DNA from: an uncultured Acetatifactor sp.
GTDB taxonomy: Bacteria > Bacillota > Clostridia > Lachnospirales > Lachnospiraceae
Direction: 5' to 3'
Assembly (NCBI GenBank): GCA_947627535.1
Contig: CANQWM010000013.1
Location: 1 to 64,000 of the forward strand
DNA length: 64,000 nt
Part shown: positions 48,103-56,819 of the stretch, in pieces
How the letters are laid out: every line of letters starts with the position of its first letter
How positions within the stretch are numbered: position 1 is the first letter of the stretch
Translations under genes and position numbers: made by a program
The notes under the pieces: generated by a model
Told to the model about the DNA's origin: nothing
The model's database searches: none
The model's input: the letters and a program-made list of their open reading frames with translations, nothing else

Positions 48103-50433
48103 TTACTGTTGGGCGGCAGCCGTCTTCCGCTCCGCCTCCTCTATGCTCTCATAGCCGTACATCCGCACGCTGTTTCCCATGATATCACGCGCCAGATTCT
48201 TTCCCTCTCTGGCATATCTCACAATATATCTGCCATAAAGCTCCAGCATCTTGTCGGAATATGTTCCCAGCTCCCCCCGAAGATACGTCTCATAGGAGGT
48301 GTCAAAGGGATTGTCCTCATAGCTGTGGATACTTCTGGCATTGTCAGCAAGCGCAGGATACTCTCCGGCAAATTCCTCCATCCAGCCCACCTGTATCCCG
48401 CAGATCTGCCTGATAATAGCCTTCTTTTCCTCCGACAGTTCAGGGAAATGATCTCGGAACTGTTCGTATTGTTCCGGCGCAGTGCTCTCCATCATTCTGC
48501 CGTATTTTTCCTCGATCAGATTATGGCCTCTGGTATATTCTCTCCGAAAATCATAGAGATATTGCATCAGCATTGTCTTGTCCCAGGTCAGATACTGGCT
48601 CCTTCGCATAATGGAAAAGGTTGGCCAGTCATTCTGGCAGCTTGCCCTGCCGCCCTCGTTCTTTACCTTGTCAAAGGCATCAAACTCCAGCTTCGCGATG
48701 TCCATCGCAAGCTCCTCCCGGCTCTTTGCCGCAAGGGACGCCTTGAAAACCAGTTCTTTGGAGTGCGCGTCCAGATAGGATTCGATATCACTGATCAGAT
48801 CCCGGCTGTACAACTCCCTGGCAAAACGCTCTCCCAATTTTTCAATGGCAAGAAACGCCGCCTTGTCATCTTTTCCCACGTTTCGCCCGATCTCTTCCAA
48901 AAGCGCCGCCGTCTCTCTGCCGGCCTCGGATTCTTTCAGACTGCGGAACAGCCATTTGTCATGGGGCGGATACTTTCCTTCGATATAATGCTGCAGCTTC
49001 ATGGCTGCCCTGATGCCGTCCCACACCATCATCCCGGCGGTAAGTTTATCGCCCCTCCTGTACATCCGGAGAGAATTATACTGGGCGGCCTGGGAAAAGC
49101 CCGCCGCCGCTTCCGCCAGCTTCAGGTATCGGATCTGTTCCGGATATCCCTCCTTCAGCCGGTCGCGGAACGCGCAAAAGATACCCTCGTCGTCCCGGAA
49201 AACCTCCCCGTTCACGGCGGCGGCCAGCGCGTAATCCGGCACATTCCGCCAGTCAATGGCCTCATAGCGGTCCGCTCCCGTAAGAGACCTGTAAAAATCT
49301 GAGATCCGCCATACGCCCCGCCGGCCCTGTCCGTTTACCGCCGGCGCTCTCCGGTATCCCTGAAATTCCACCGGCAGCGCAAGATATGCCTTCTCCAGCG
49401 CTTTCCCAATCTCTTCATACGTTTCGTCCGTCACCCACAGACAGAAATCCGGACCCCAGTCGTGATCCCGGGAAGCCTCATCGTCATATCCGAAGCAGTC
49501 CGACCCTCTTCCCACCAGTCCCACCGCGATCCGGCTCTCATAGGCACCGAACTGCTCCCTGATCATGGGTCTGCCGCACGCCTCATAGTACGCCCTGCAC
49601 AGGGAAAGTCCGTCGGCCCATATTCCATCCCGGCCGTCACTTTCCGTCAGCGCCTGCCTGCAGGCCGTCACGTGCTCCCGCAGTCTGTTGTATGATTCGT
49701 TCTGTCCGAGAGCGCGCTCCACGATCTCCATGGCCCGGGTGTAAAACTCCAGCGCGCTCTGAAATTCTTTTTTCTGATAATGGTAAGCCCCCAGAGAAGC
49801 AAGCGCCGCCGCAAAATGGCTGTCCTCCACGCCGAGACTGCCAAAGATCTTTACCGACTTTTGCGCGTAGTCTCTGGCTTCCTCCTGTTCTCCCAGCTGT
49901 ATGCAGGTAGCCGCAAGATTGGCGTTTGTAACACCCGTCTCATATGCGGCGTTGTTGGCTTCCGCGATCTTAAGCGCCCGCAGCTGACAGGCTTTCGCCT
50001 TTTCGTATTCCCCCATCTCCTGATAGAGCAGGCTGAAATTATTCTGCAGTCCCGCCACCAGCATATTGTCCCCGTCAAACAGCCGGCCATACAGCTCCTG
50101 TACCTCAAGGTAATATTTCAGGGACTCCTGCAGTCTCCCGCCTGCCCGGCAGGCGTTCGCAACATTCAGTAAGGTCGTGGCATAGGGAACCGTCCCCGCA
50201 AGCCCCATCCGCTCCGCCAGCAAAATCGCCTGCTCGCCAATCTTCCCCGCATCTTCGGTCCGGCCTGCTTCCCGGTAATACCCCAGCAGTTCATTCAAAA
50301 GCTGGAGCAGGCTGGCATCATCCTGTTCCCGCGCCGCCTGTTCGGCGCTTTCCGTCATCAGCCTTTCGGCCTCCTCCCCTCTGTTTTCCTCCAAAAGGGC
50401 ATCCACTTCTTTTAAAATGTTCTGAATTTCCAT
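48103..50433 (-). CDS. TPR protein with nucleotidyltransferase-like (DUF4037) C-terminal region
   Basis: N-terminal TPR-like repeats; VGLVGRGSDCFGYDDEASRDHDWGPDFCLWV. Confidence 0.7.
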   Translation of the reverse strand: MEIQNILKEVDALLEENRGEEAERLMTESAEQAAREQDDASLLQLLNELLGYYREAGRTEDAGKIGEQAILLAERMGLAGTVPYATTLLNVANACRAGGRLQESLKYYLEVQELYGRLFDGDNMLVAGLQNNFSLLYQEMGEYEKAKACQLRALKIAEANNAAYETGVTNANLAATCIQLGEQEEARDYAQKSVKIFGSLGVEDSHFAAALASLGAYHYQKKEFQSALEFYTRAMEIVERALGQNESYNRLREHVTACRQALTESDGRDGIWADGLSLCRAYYEACGRPMIREQFGAYESRIAVGLVGRGSDCFGYDDEASRDHDWGPDFCLWVTDETYEEIGKALEKAYLALPVEFQGYRRAPAVNGQGRRGVWRISDFYRSLTGADRYEAIDWRNVPDYALAAAVNGEVFRDDEGIFCAFRDRLKEGYPEQIRYLKLAEAAAGFSQAAQYNSLRMYRRGDKLTAGMMVWDGIRAAMKLQHYIEGKYPPHDKWLFRSLKESEAGRETAALLEEIGRNVGKDDKAAFLAIEKLGERFARELYSRDLISDIESYLDAHSKELVFKASLAAKSREELAMDIAKLEFDAFDKVKNEGGRASCQNDWPTFSIMRRSQYLTWDKTMLMQYLYDFRREYTRGHNLIEEKYGRMMESTAPEQYEQFRDHFPELSEEKKAIIRQICGIQVGWMEEFAGEYPALADNARSIHSYEDNPFDTSYETYLRGELGTYSDKMLELYGRYIVRYAREGKNLARDIMGNSVRMYGYESIEEAERKTAAAQQ

Positions 50434-50472
50434 GCTGTCTCTGTTCTTCCCCCGTCCTGTCCGCCCTGGCTT

Positions 50473-51249
50473 TCACGCCTGTTCCATCTTTTCAAGGTAC
50501 GCAAGGCTTTCCCTGATTTTTTCCGGCCCGTTTACCTCCAGAAGGCGGCTCACGCCCTGTAAATTGTTCTGGCTTACCTGGTCAAACACATACCGCCATT
50601 CGATCTTTCCCCTGCCCAGCGCAAGGTGGTCGTCTGTCTGAAGGCAATTGTCATTTAAGTGAAAATGTTTGATATATGGGCGAAGCGTCCCGAACCATTC
50701 CCCCGGGTCTCCCTTGCAGAGCATCAGGTGCGCCACATCCACACAGATTCCGAAATTCGGTTCACCTTCCAGTCTCCTGGCAAGATCCAGCATTGACTTC
50801 GGGGATCTTTCCTGCACATTTTCACAGTAGACAGCAAGACCGGGATTACAGGCCAGCAGATCTTTTATCACATCCGCCGTTTTGTCCAGCCAGTTTTCAT
50901 AGTACCCCGCCCCGTTAAGGAATTTCGGCTCCAGTCCGGAATGAAACACCACCGCCCTGCAGCCGAGCCGTCCTGCGATCTGCGCCGACTGCTGCATCCT
51001 CCTGACACTATGGCTTCTGATCCCCTCGTCTCTGCTGAAAGGAACCAGGTCAAAAAAGGCCCCGTGCATAGTATCCAATCCAGGCGGCCGACCCAGGCTC
51101 CGGTACAGACATATCCTCTCCTCCAGCGCCTGTTCGTCGTCCAAAAGCTGTGGATCAAAAAAATCGTTATACTCAAAACCCAGGGAATGACGCTCTGCAA
51201 AATCCACATAAGTTTCCAATTCCCGGATGTCCGGTATGATCTCAATCAT
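50473..51249 (-). CDS. Xylose isomerase-like TIM barrel protein
   Basis: AVYCENVQERSPKSMLDLARRL, GICVDVAHLML, KHFHLNDN. Confidence 0.75.
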   Translation of the reverse strand: MIEIIPDIRELETYVDFAERHSLGFEYNDFFDPQLLDDEQALEERICLYRSLGRPPGLDTMHGAFFDLVPFSRDEGIRSHSVRRMQQSAQIAGRLGCRAVVFHSGLEPKFLNGAGYYENWLDKTADVIKDLLACNPGLAVYCENVQERSPKSMLDLARRLEGEPNFGICVDVAHLMLCKGDPGEWFGTLRPYIKHFHLNDNCLQTDDHLALGRGKIEWRYVFDQVSQNNLQGVSRLLEVNGPEKIRESLAYLEKMEQA

Positions 51250-51289
51250 CGCGTTTCTTCACTACCTTCCCGCAGCACCCCGGAGCCTG

Positions 51290-52765
51290 TCAATGAATCA
51301 GCTGGGTCCGGCCGTTGTCCTCCGCCAGCGCTTCTCTGAAAAGCCCCAGAACCTCTCTGTCTATCTTTCCCTTGTCCGCCATTTCATCCAGAACCTCCAG
51401 CGCCTTATCCCTCTCCATGGAGGTCTTGTAAGGCCGGTCCGAACTGGTCAGCGCCTCAAACACGTCCACGACAGCCAATATTCTGGCTTCAAACGGTATC
51501 TCCTCCCCCTTCAGGCCCTTTGGATAACCGCTTCCGTCCAGCAGTTCATGATGGGCGCCCGCCCATTGGATGATATGTGGATAGCGCTTATCGTAGTTCA
51601 TCTTTTCCAGGTATCTGACCGTATATTCCACATGGGACCTGATCACTTCCCGTTCCCCATTCGTCAGGTTCCCGGATGGAACAGAGAGGCATTCCCTCTC
51701 CTCCGAGGTCAGATAAGGAATGTCCTGACCGTCGGCGCCATGATATACCCAGCCTCCCAGCTCCTTCACATAAGCTGCCTCGTCCTCGGAAAGCCGGTTC
51801 CTGCGGTTTAACTCCTCCACCCTGTCCTGCGCATCCCCGATCCGCCTTGTCATTTTCTCCCACTCTTCCCGGTCGATTCTGCCCTCCAGATAATCAATGC
51901 GGTACAGCGCGCTCAGGCGGGCAAAACGCTCCTGCACCAGAGGCAGCCTGTTCCCCAGACGTGTCTTTTTGTCAAGGATCTCGTTTGGAATCACAAGCTT
52001 GCCAATATCATGCAGCAGCGCCGCCATCAGGATTTCATCCCGTTCCACAGAATGAAAAAAATGATCCGTTCTCCCCGCGTCATGCTGTCGGTTGATATAA
52101 TCCACCAGCATCCTCACATAGAGATGTACGTTTCTGGAATGATAATAATTATAGGGAATGCGGGCGTCAATGGCGTCTGTAAAAACCTGGGTGACGGACA
52201 GCATAAGCTGTTCAATTTCCTGCACAAACCTCATATTGGAAACCGCTACCGCCGCCTGGGAGCCAAGGGACTGCACCACCCGTTCGCAGGATTCGTCAAA
52301 GGGGATGACTCTTCCCTGTCCGTCCGCAGCGTTGATCAGCTGCACCACGCCGATCAGCTGATCCTCATGGTTCACAAGCGGAAACACAAGCATGGAAACA
52401 GTCCGATACCCTGTCAGCTCGTCGTACTCCCTGGGGCCGCTGAAGTCAAACTCATCGCAGTCGTAAGCGTCCGGAATATTCAGAAGCCTTCTGTGGATCG
52501 CTGCATAAGCGCAGACCTTCGTCTCATCCATGGGAACCGGCGGAAACTGCTCCCCGCTCTTGCCATTCCGGTCAATGCCAATGGACTGGGTCTTCATCAC
52601 ACAGAAATTCAGCCGTTCCCCGTCATAAAGATAGAGAGTTCCGCCGTCGCAGCAGGTCAGCTCCATGGCACAGTCAATGATCTTTGACAGAAGCTTGTCA
52701 TAATCGTGCTCCGCCGTAAGCTGGATCCCTATTTCCAGTATCTTATCCGCCTGTAGCTTCTCCAT
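51290..52765 (-). CDS. GAF and HD-GYP domain protein
   Basis: GAF N-term LTCCDGGTLYLYDGERLNF; ALLHDIGKL and HHELLDGSGYPKGLKGEEIP. Confidence 0.88.
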   Translation of the reverse strand: MEKLQADKILEIGIQLTAEHDYDKLLSKIIDCAMELTCCDGGTLYLYDGERLNFCVMKTQSIGIDRNGKSGEQFPPVPMDETKVCAYAAIHRRLLNIPDAYDCDEFDFSGPREYDELTGYRTVSMLVFPLVNHEDQLIGVVQLINAADGQGRVIPFDESCERVVQSLGSQAAVAVSNMRFVQEIEQLMLSVTQVFTDAIDARIPYNYYHSRNVHLYVRMLVDYINRQHDAGRTDHFFHSVERDEILMAALLHDIGKLVIPNEILDKKTRLGNRLPLVQERFARLSALYRIDYLEGRIDREEWEKMTRRIGDAQDRVEELNRRNRLSEDEAAYVKELGGWVYHGADGQDIPYLTSEERECLSVPSGNLTNGEREVIRSHVEYTVRYLEKMNYDKRYPHIIQWAGAHHELLDGSGYPKGLKGEEIPFEARILAVVDVFEALTSSDRPYKTSMERDKALEVLDEMADKGKIDREVLGLFREALAEDNGRTQLIH

Positions 52766-52801
52766 ACCATTTCCTTTTCCGCCGCCTGCGCAGCTCTTCC
52801 C

Positions 52802-54610
52802 CTAAAATTTCAACGCATATGCCTCTACCCGGTCCTGACGTCCCTTCAGGGAAAGTTCACCGATATTCTCTGCCTGGAACCTGTCTTTTACCTGTTCGTA
52901 AAGCTGTCGGCTGATCAGCACCTGTCCCGGCTTTGCCTGGCTCTCCAGACGCTCGGCCACATTGACCGTATCTCCGATGGCGGTGTAATCCATCCGGAAA
53001 TCGCACCCGATGTTTCCCACCACCGCCCGGCCGCAGTGAACGCCTACGCCGCAGGCAATACGCCTTCCAAAATCCCTCTCCAGCCCGTCGTTGAGTTCCT
53101 CCACAAAATGAACGATGTCGATCCCGGTCTGAACGGCCTTCGCAAGATAGTCGTCCACATCCAGCGGGGCATTGTACACTGCCATCACGGCATCCCCGAT
53201 AAATTTATCCAGCGTCCCCTCATTTTGAAAGATGGCTTCCGTCACCCGGCCAAGGTATCGGTTCAATATACCCACCACCTGATCGGGCGGCAGCCCCTCC
53301 GACAGGGAAGTAAACCCTCTGATATCCACAAACAGAACCGCGATCTGGCAGTTTCTTCCGCCCAGCTCTATCTGGAAGCTTCCGCTCCTGCTCAGTTCAT
53401 CCACTACCTGAGGCGCCATGTAGGTCCGGAACATCTGAAGGATCCTTCGTTTCCGGAACCGCTCCGTCAAATAACCAAACGCCAGCCTGGTCAGAAAAAT
53501 GACCGCCACCGCCGCCACAGGCGTCAGGCACCTCCAGTAAAGACCGCCGTCGTAAAGACGCTTCGCTGCAAACGGCACCGCCAGTTCCAGCAAAGCGGCC
53601 CCCGCCAGATTTACGGCAAACCTGCCGCTGCAGGCAAGCAGCGTATATCCCCCCGCGATCACAGCGGCAAGCAGCGCGCAGGTCCAAACAGGAAGATCCG
53701 TATAGGTCCGGCCGTCCAGAAGCGCATTGACGTGGTTGGCCTGCACCTCCACACCGTTCATCACCCTGCTTCTCGCAATCGGCACCATGTACTGGTCCAT
53801 CATGCCGGAGGAATAGGCCCCCACCAGCACAATGCTGTCTTGAAAGACCTTTCCGTCCAGCCGTCCCTCCGCCACGTCGGCAAAGGAGTAAAGCTCATAC
53901 ATGCCGGGCTCCGCCGTATAGTCAAACCCGTAAAGCCCTCTTTCGTCCGTCTTCGGAAGGACTGCCTGCTCCCCTCTGCTCTCCTGGTAATTTTCATATA
54001 CGGCCCAGGCAAAGTTATACTCTCTGGAATCCCCCGCATCCGCCCAGAGCATGGATCTGCGCACATAATTATCGCTGTCCGGCATCGTGTCGGTAAACCC
54101 GTGCCGTGTCACCTCCCGCAGCGCTTCATAGGGCTGTTCGATCTGCTCCACGTACAGGGTATTCATGCGCAGCGTCCCGTCCGTCTGCCGCTCCAGGCGC
54201 GTCCCGTAATCCACGTACGAGGCCATCACCACATGCTCATATTCTGCTGCCGCCCGGGCAAGGGCATCGTCCCCCTCCGGATCCAGTCCGCCGAAATAGT
54301 TGATATCGAAAGCAATCACCGCCGGCGCATGTTCCGGATCAAAAGCATTGAGCAGATCGGCTGCCCGCTGCCTGGTCCAGCCGGAAAACGGCCCGTACTC
54401 CTCCAGGGTCTTCTCATCGATGCCGATGATCTTGATCCGGTTATCCACCGGCTGTTTACGGAGAAAGATACTGTCCGCAAAGGAATATTCCAGCCGCCCC
54501 AGGGGCGCCCAGAAGGTCAGGAAAGCGGCTGCCAGCGCGACGGCAGCCGCCAGAAGGACTCTTTGAAGCCCCGGTATTTTCTTCTCTTTCCGCTGTCTGT
54601 TTCCGTTCAT
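52802..54610 (-). CDS. CHASE2 domain class III adenylate/guanylate cyclase
   Basis: CHASE2-type IKIIGIDEKTLEEYGPFSGWTRQRAADLL; cyclase VLFVDIRGFTSLSEGL, LDKFIGDAVMAVYNAP, DYTAIGDTVNVAERLE. Confidence 0.9.
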   Translation of the reverse strand: MNGNRQRKEKKIPGLQRVLLAAAVALAAAFLTFWAPLGRLEYSFADSIFLRKQPVDNRIKIIGIDEKTLEEYGPFSGWTRQRAADLLNAFDPEHAPAVIAFDINYFGGLDPEGDDALARAAAEYEHVVMASYVDYGTRLERQTDGTLRMNTLYVEQIEQPYEALREVTRHGFTDTMPDSDNYVRRSMLWADAGDSREYNFAWAVYENYQESRGEQAVLPKTDERGLYGFDYTAEPGMYELYSFADVAEGRLDGKVFQDSIVLVGAYSSGMMDQYMVPIARSRVMNGVEVQANHVNALLDGRTYTDLPVWTCALLAAVIAGGYTLLACSGRFAVNLAGAALLELAVPFAAKRLYDGGLYWRCLTPVAAVAVIFLTRLAFGYLTERFRKRRILQMFRTYMAPQVVDELSRSGSFQIELGGRNCQIAVLFVDIRGFTSLSEGLPPDQVVGILNRYLGRVTEAIFQNEGTLDKFIGDAVMAVYNAPLDVDDYLAKAVQTGIDIVHFVEELNDGLERDFGRRIACGVGVHCGRAVVGNIGCDFRMDYTAIGDTVNVAERLESQAKPGQVLISRQLYEQVKDRFQAENIGELSLKGRQDRVEAYALKF

Positions 54611-54617
54611 ATTGATA

Positions 54618-56696
54618 TCACAGATCTTCTGCAATCCCTTTGATTACGGCGTGGAAAATATAGACCTTTCCCGTTTCCAGCTCCGTTACCCCGCTGATAG
54701 AGGTTCCGTCATCCAGCTGCCAGTCGATGCTTCCCTCTTTTAACGTCTCCGGAAGCATGTTTTCTGCGGGTCCGTTCAGGGTCTGCGCTCCGGGCGCCAT
54801 CTCTTCCATATCGATCAGGTCGCCGTATCCGTTTTCTTTGGTGTCGGTAACATACAGCACCTGACAGCCGCCCGATACCTCCTGCCAGGATGCACGCAGC
54901 GCGGTGACGCCTTTTACCGTACCTGTCCTTGTCCCCCAAAGCGGACCGGTTCCCCAGCCCTTCAGCAGATATCCCGGCCTGGAAGGCTGATTGTAGCCCC
55001 TGTATTCCGTTTCGGCGCTGATTATGGGAATCTCGTTAATATGGCTTCCCTCTTTTACGCTTCCGCAGTAGTAATTGGAAGTGGCGGAATCTCTTAAAAT
55101 CACAGGATAATAATATTTATTCTCTTTCCCATCTATCCAGACAGGGAAAAGATACACATTTTTCTCTTCTATGGTCTGCCGGGAAAAATCCCACTTTTCT
55201 CCCCTTTCCGTGTACCAGCCCTCAAATACGAACTGATCCGTGGCGCCGGGAACATCATTCATCGCCGGAGCCTGGGGCTCCACGACGGACGCGCCTGCAG
55301 CCAGAAGCTGTAGATCATAGACGCCGGGTGACTGAGACGAGATGTGGGCAACCGCCCCTTCCGTTTCCGCGGAAGAGGAAATGATATCCGGCAGGTAAAA
55401 AATAACTTTCCTCCGCATTTCACCGCTTTCGGTCTGGGTTCCCACCGTTTCGTTCAGTCCCGCTTCCTTCCAGGCGTCCCTGTCCTCCTGCGCCACCTCT
55501 GGCTTCTGTGTCGGCTCTGCATCAGGTCTCTGCGTGGGCGCTGGCGTCGGTGTGGACGCTGCGCCGGGTTCCTGGGTAGGCGCGGGCGTCGGTGTGGGCG
55601 CTGCGACGGGTTCCTGTGTGGGCACGGGTGTCGGTGTGGGCGCTGCAGTAGGAGCAGGCGTCGGCGCCGATTCCTGCGCCGGCTGCCGGACAGGCTGGGA
55701 CGTTGGTGTCACGACAGACTGCTCTGCAGAATTTTCCGCCATTGCAGGCAATTCCGGGTCGACCGGTTCCGCCGTGGGAAGAGGAGTCGCTTTTGTCTTA
55801 GGCTTTGCCGTCGCGGCAGGTTTTGGCGTACCGGCAGTCTCAGGAGAAGGGGTGGGAACAGGCTCTGCCGTTTCCGCCGGTTCAGGAGACGCTTCTTCCC
55901 TTGCCGCGGCGTTTTCCTCTGCCTTACTGCCATCTAAAGCCGCATCCCTGTCCGTCCCGTCGTTTCCTGCGGCAAGCTCCTCCAGAACGGCGTCGCCCAG
56001 ATCCAGTTCTCTGCCGCTTTCGTTGATTTTTAACAGCCGCTGGATCATCTGAGAATCTATCTTATCCGCCGTGATTTTTTCCCTTTCCACAATAAACCGG
56101 GGCACATCATCCGCCGTAAACTGCATGTACTCACCGCCGCCATACAAAACAGGCTCCTGCCCTTCCAGACTTGCCTCCACCTTTCCTTCATAGACCAGCA
56201 CTTCGATATTTCCCTGGCCGCCGGAGCCGTTCGCCCTGGTCTCAAACACCGTTCCGCGGACCGACATGGTGGCGCTGGGCGTCACGATTTCATAAGAAGC
56301 ATTCTCTCCGAGGGGATTCTGGATTTCGTTCAGCACGCTGCCTGCCTCCAGATGGATCGTTGTCCTTCCGTCCGCCGCGCTGCCCTCGGCGTCCACCTGT
56401 ATGGAACCGCTCTCCCCCAGCATCACATACTTGTCGTCGTCCAGGCGAAGCACTACATAGGAATCCGCCGAGGTACTCACATGGTCACCGGAGATCAAGT
56501 TCATATTGACCGATGCGTCCAGGCTGCCGACGCTCTCCCGCAAAATGGTGACACTGCCTTCCAACTCCACCACACGTATGGACCGATAGGACTTTTCTCC
56601 GCCTCTTAAGATCAGTACCACTGCCAGTATCACCACAGCCGCCCCGGCGGCGGATGCCGCAATGATCCGTTTCTTTTGCTTTCCCTTTGCGTCCAT
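54618..56696 (-). CDS. FecR domain protein with Pro/Thr repeats and InlB B-repeat-like segment
   Basis: N-terminal TM; MLGESGSIQVDAEG...IVTPSATMSVRGTVFE; PTPAPTQEP repeats; FEGWYTERGEKWDFS. Confidence 0.85.
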   Translation of the reverse strand: MDAKGKQKKRIIAASAAGAAVVILAVVLILRGGEKSYRSIRVVELEGSVTILRESVGSLDASVNMNLISGDHVSTSADSYVVLRLDDDKYVMLGESGSIQVDAEGSAADGRTTIHLEAGSVLNEIQNPLGENASYEIVTPSATMSVRGTVFETRANGSGGQGNIEVLVYEGKVEASLEGQEPVLYGGGEYMQFTADDVPRFIVEREKITADKIDSQMIQRLLKINESGRELDLGDAVLEELAAGNDGTDRDAALDGSKAEENAAAREEASPEPAETAEPVPTPSPETAGTPKPAATAKPKTKATPLPTAEPVDPELPAMAENSAEQSVVTPTSQPVRQPAQESAPTPAPTAAPTPTPVPTQEPVAAPTPTPAPTQEPGAASTPTPAPTQRPDAEPTQKPEVAQEDRDAWKEAGLNETVGTQTESGEMRRKVIFYLPDIISSSAETEGAVAHISSQSPGVYDLQLLAAGASVVEPQAPAMNDVPGATDQFVFEGWYTERGEKWDFSRQTIEEKNVYLFPVWIDGKENKYYYPVILRDSATSNYYCGSVKEGSHINEIPIISAETEYRGYNQPSRPGYLLKGWGTGPLWGTRTGTVKGVTALRASWQEVSGGCQVLYVTDTKENGYGDLIDMEEMAPGAQTLNGPAENMLPETLKEGSIDWQLDDGTSISGVTELETGKVYIFHAVIKGIAEDL

Positions 56697-56819
56697 TTAT
56701 GTTTCCTCACCAAACATTTCAGCCAATATCTATGCCGTTATTATCATACTCCATCTTGCATTTTTCTGTCAACGTAAGAATCCGCCCGCCCCGCACAGAG
56801 GGATAACTTTTTGCTATTC

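Noticed and set aside
53036-54643. 535-aa + strand ORF
   Set aside because: Lies wholly antisense to the CHASE2 cyclase; composition typical of shadow ORFs in GC-rich genes and no recognisable domain.
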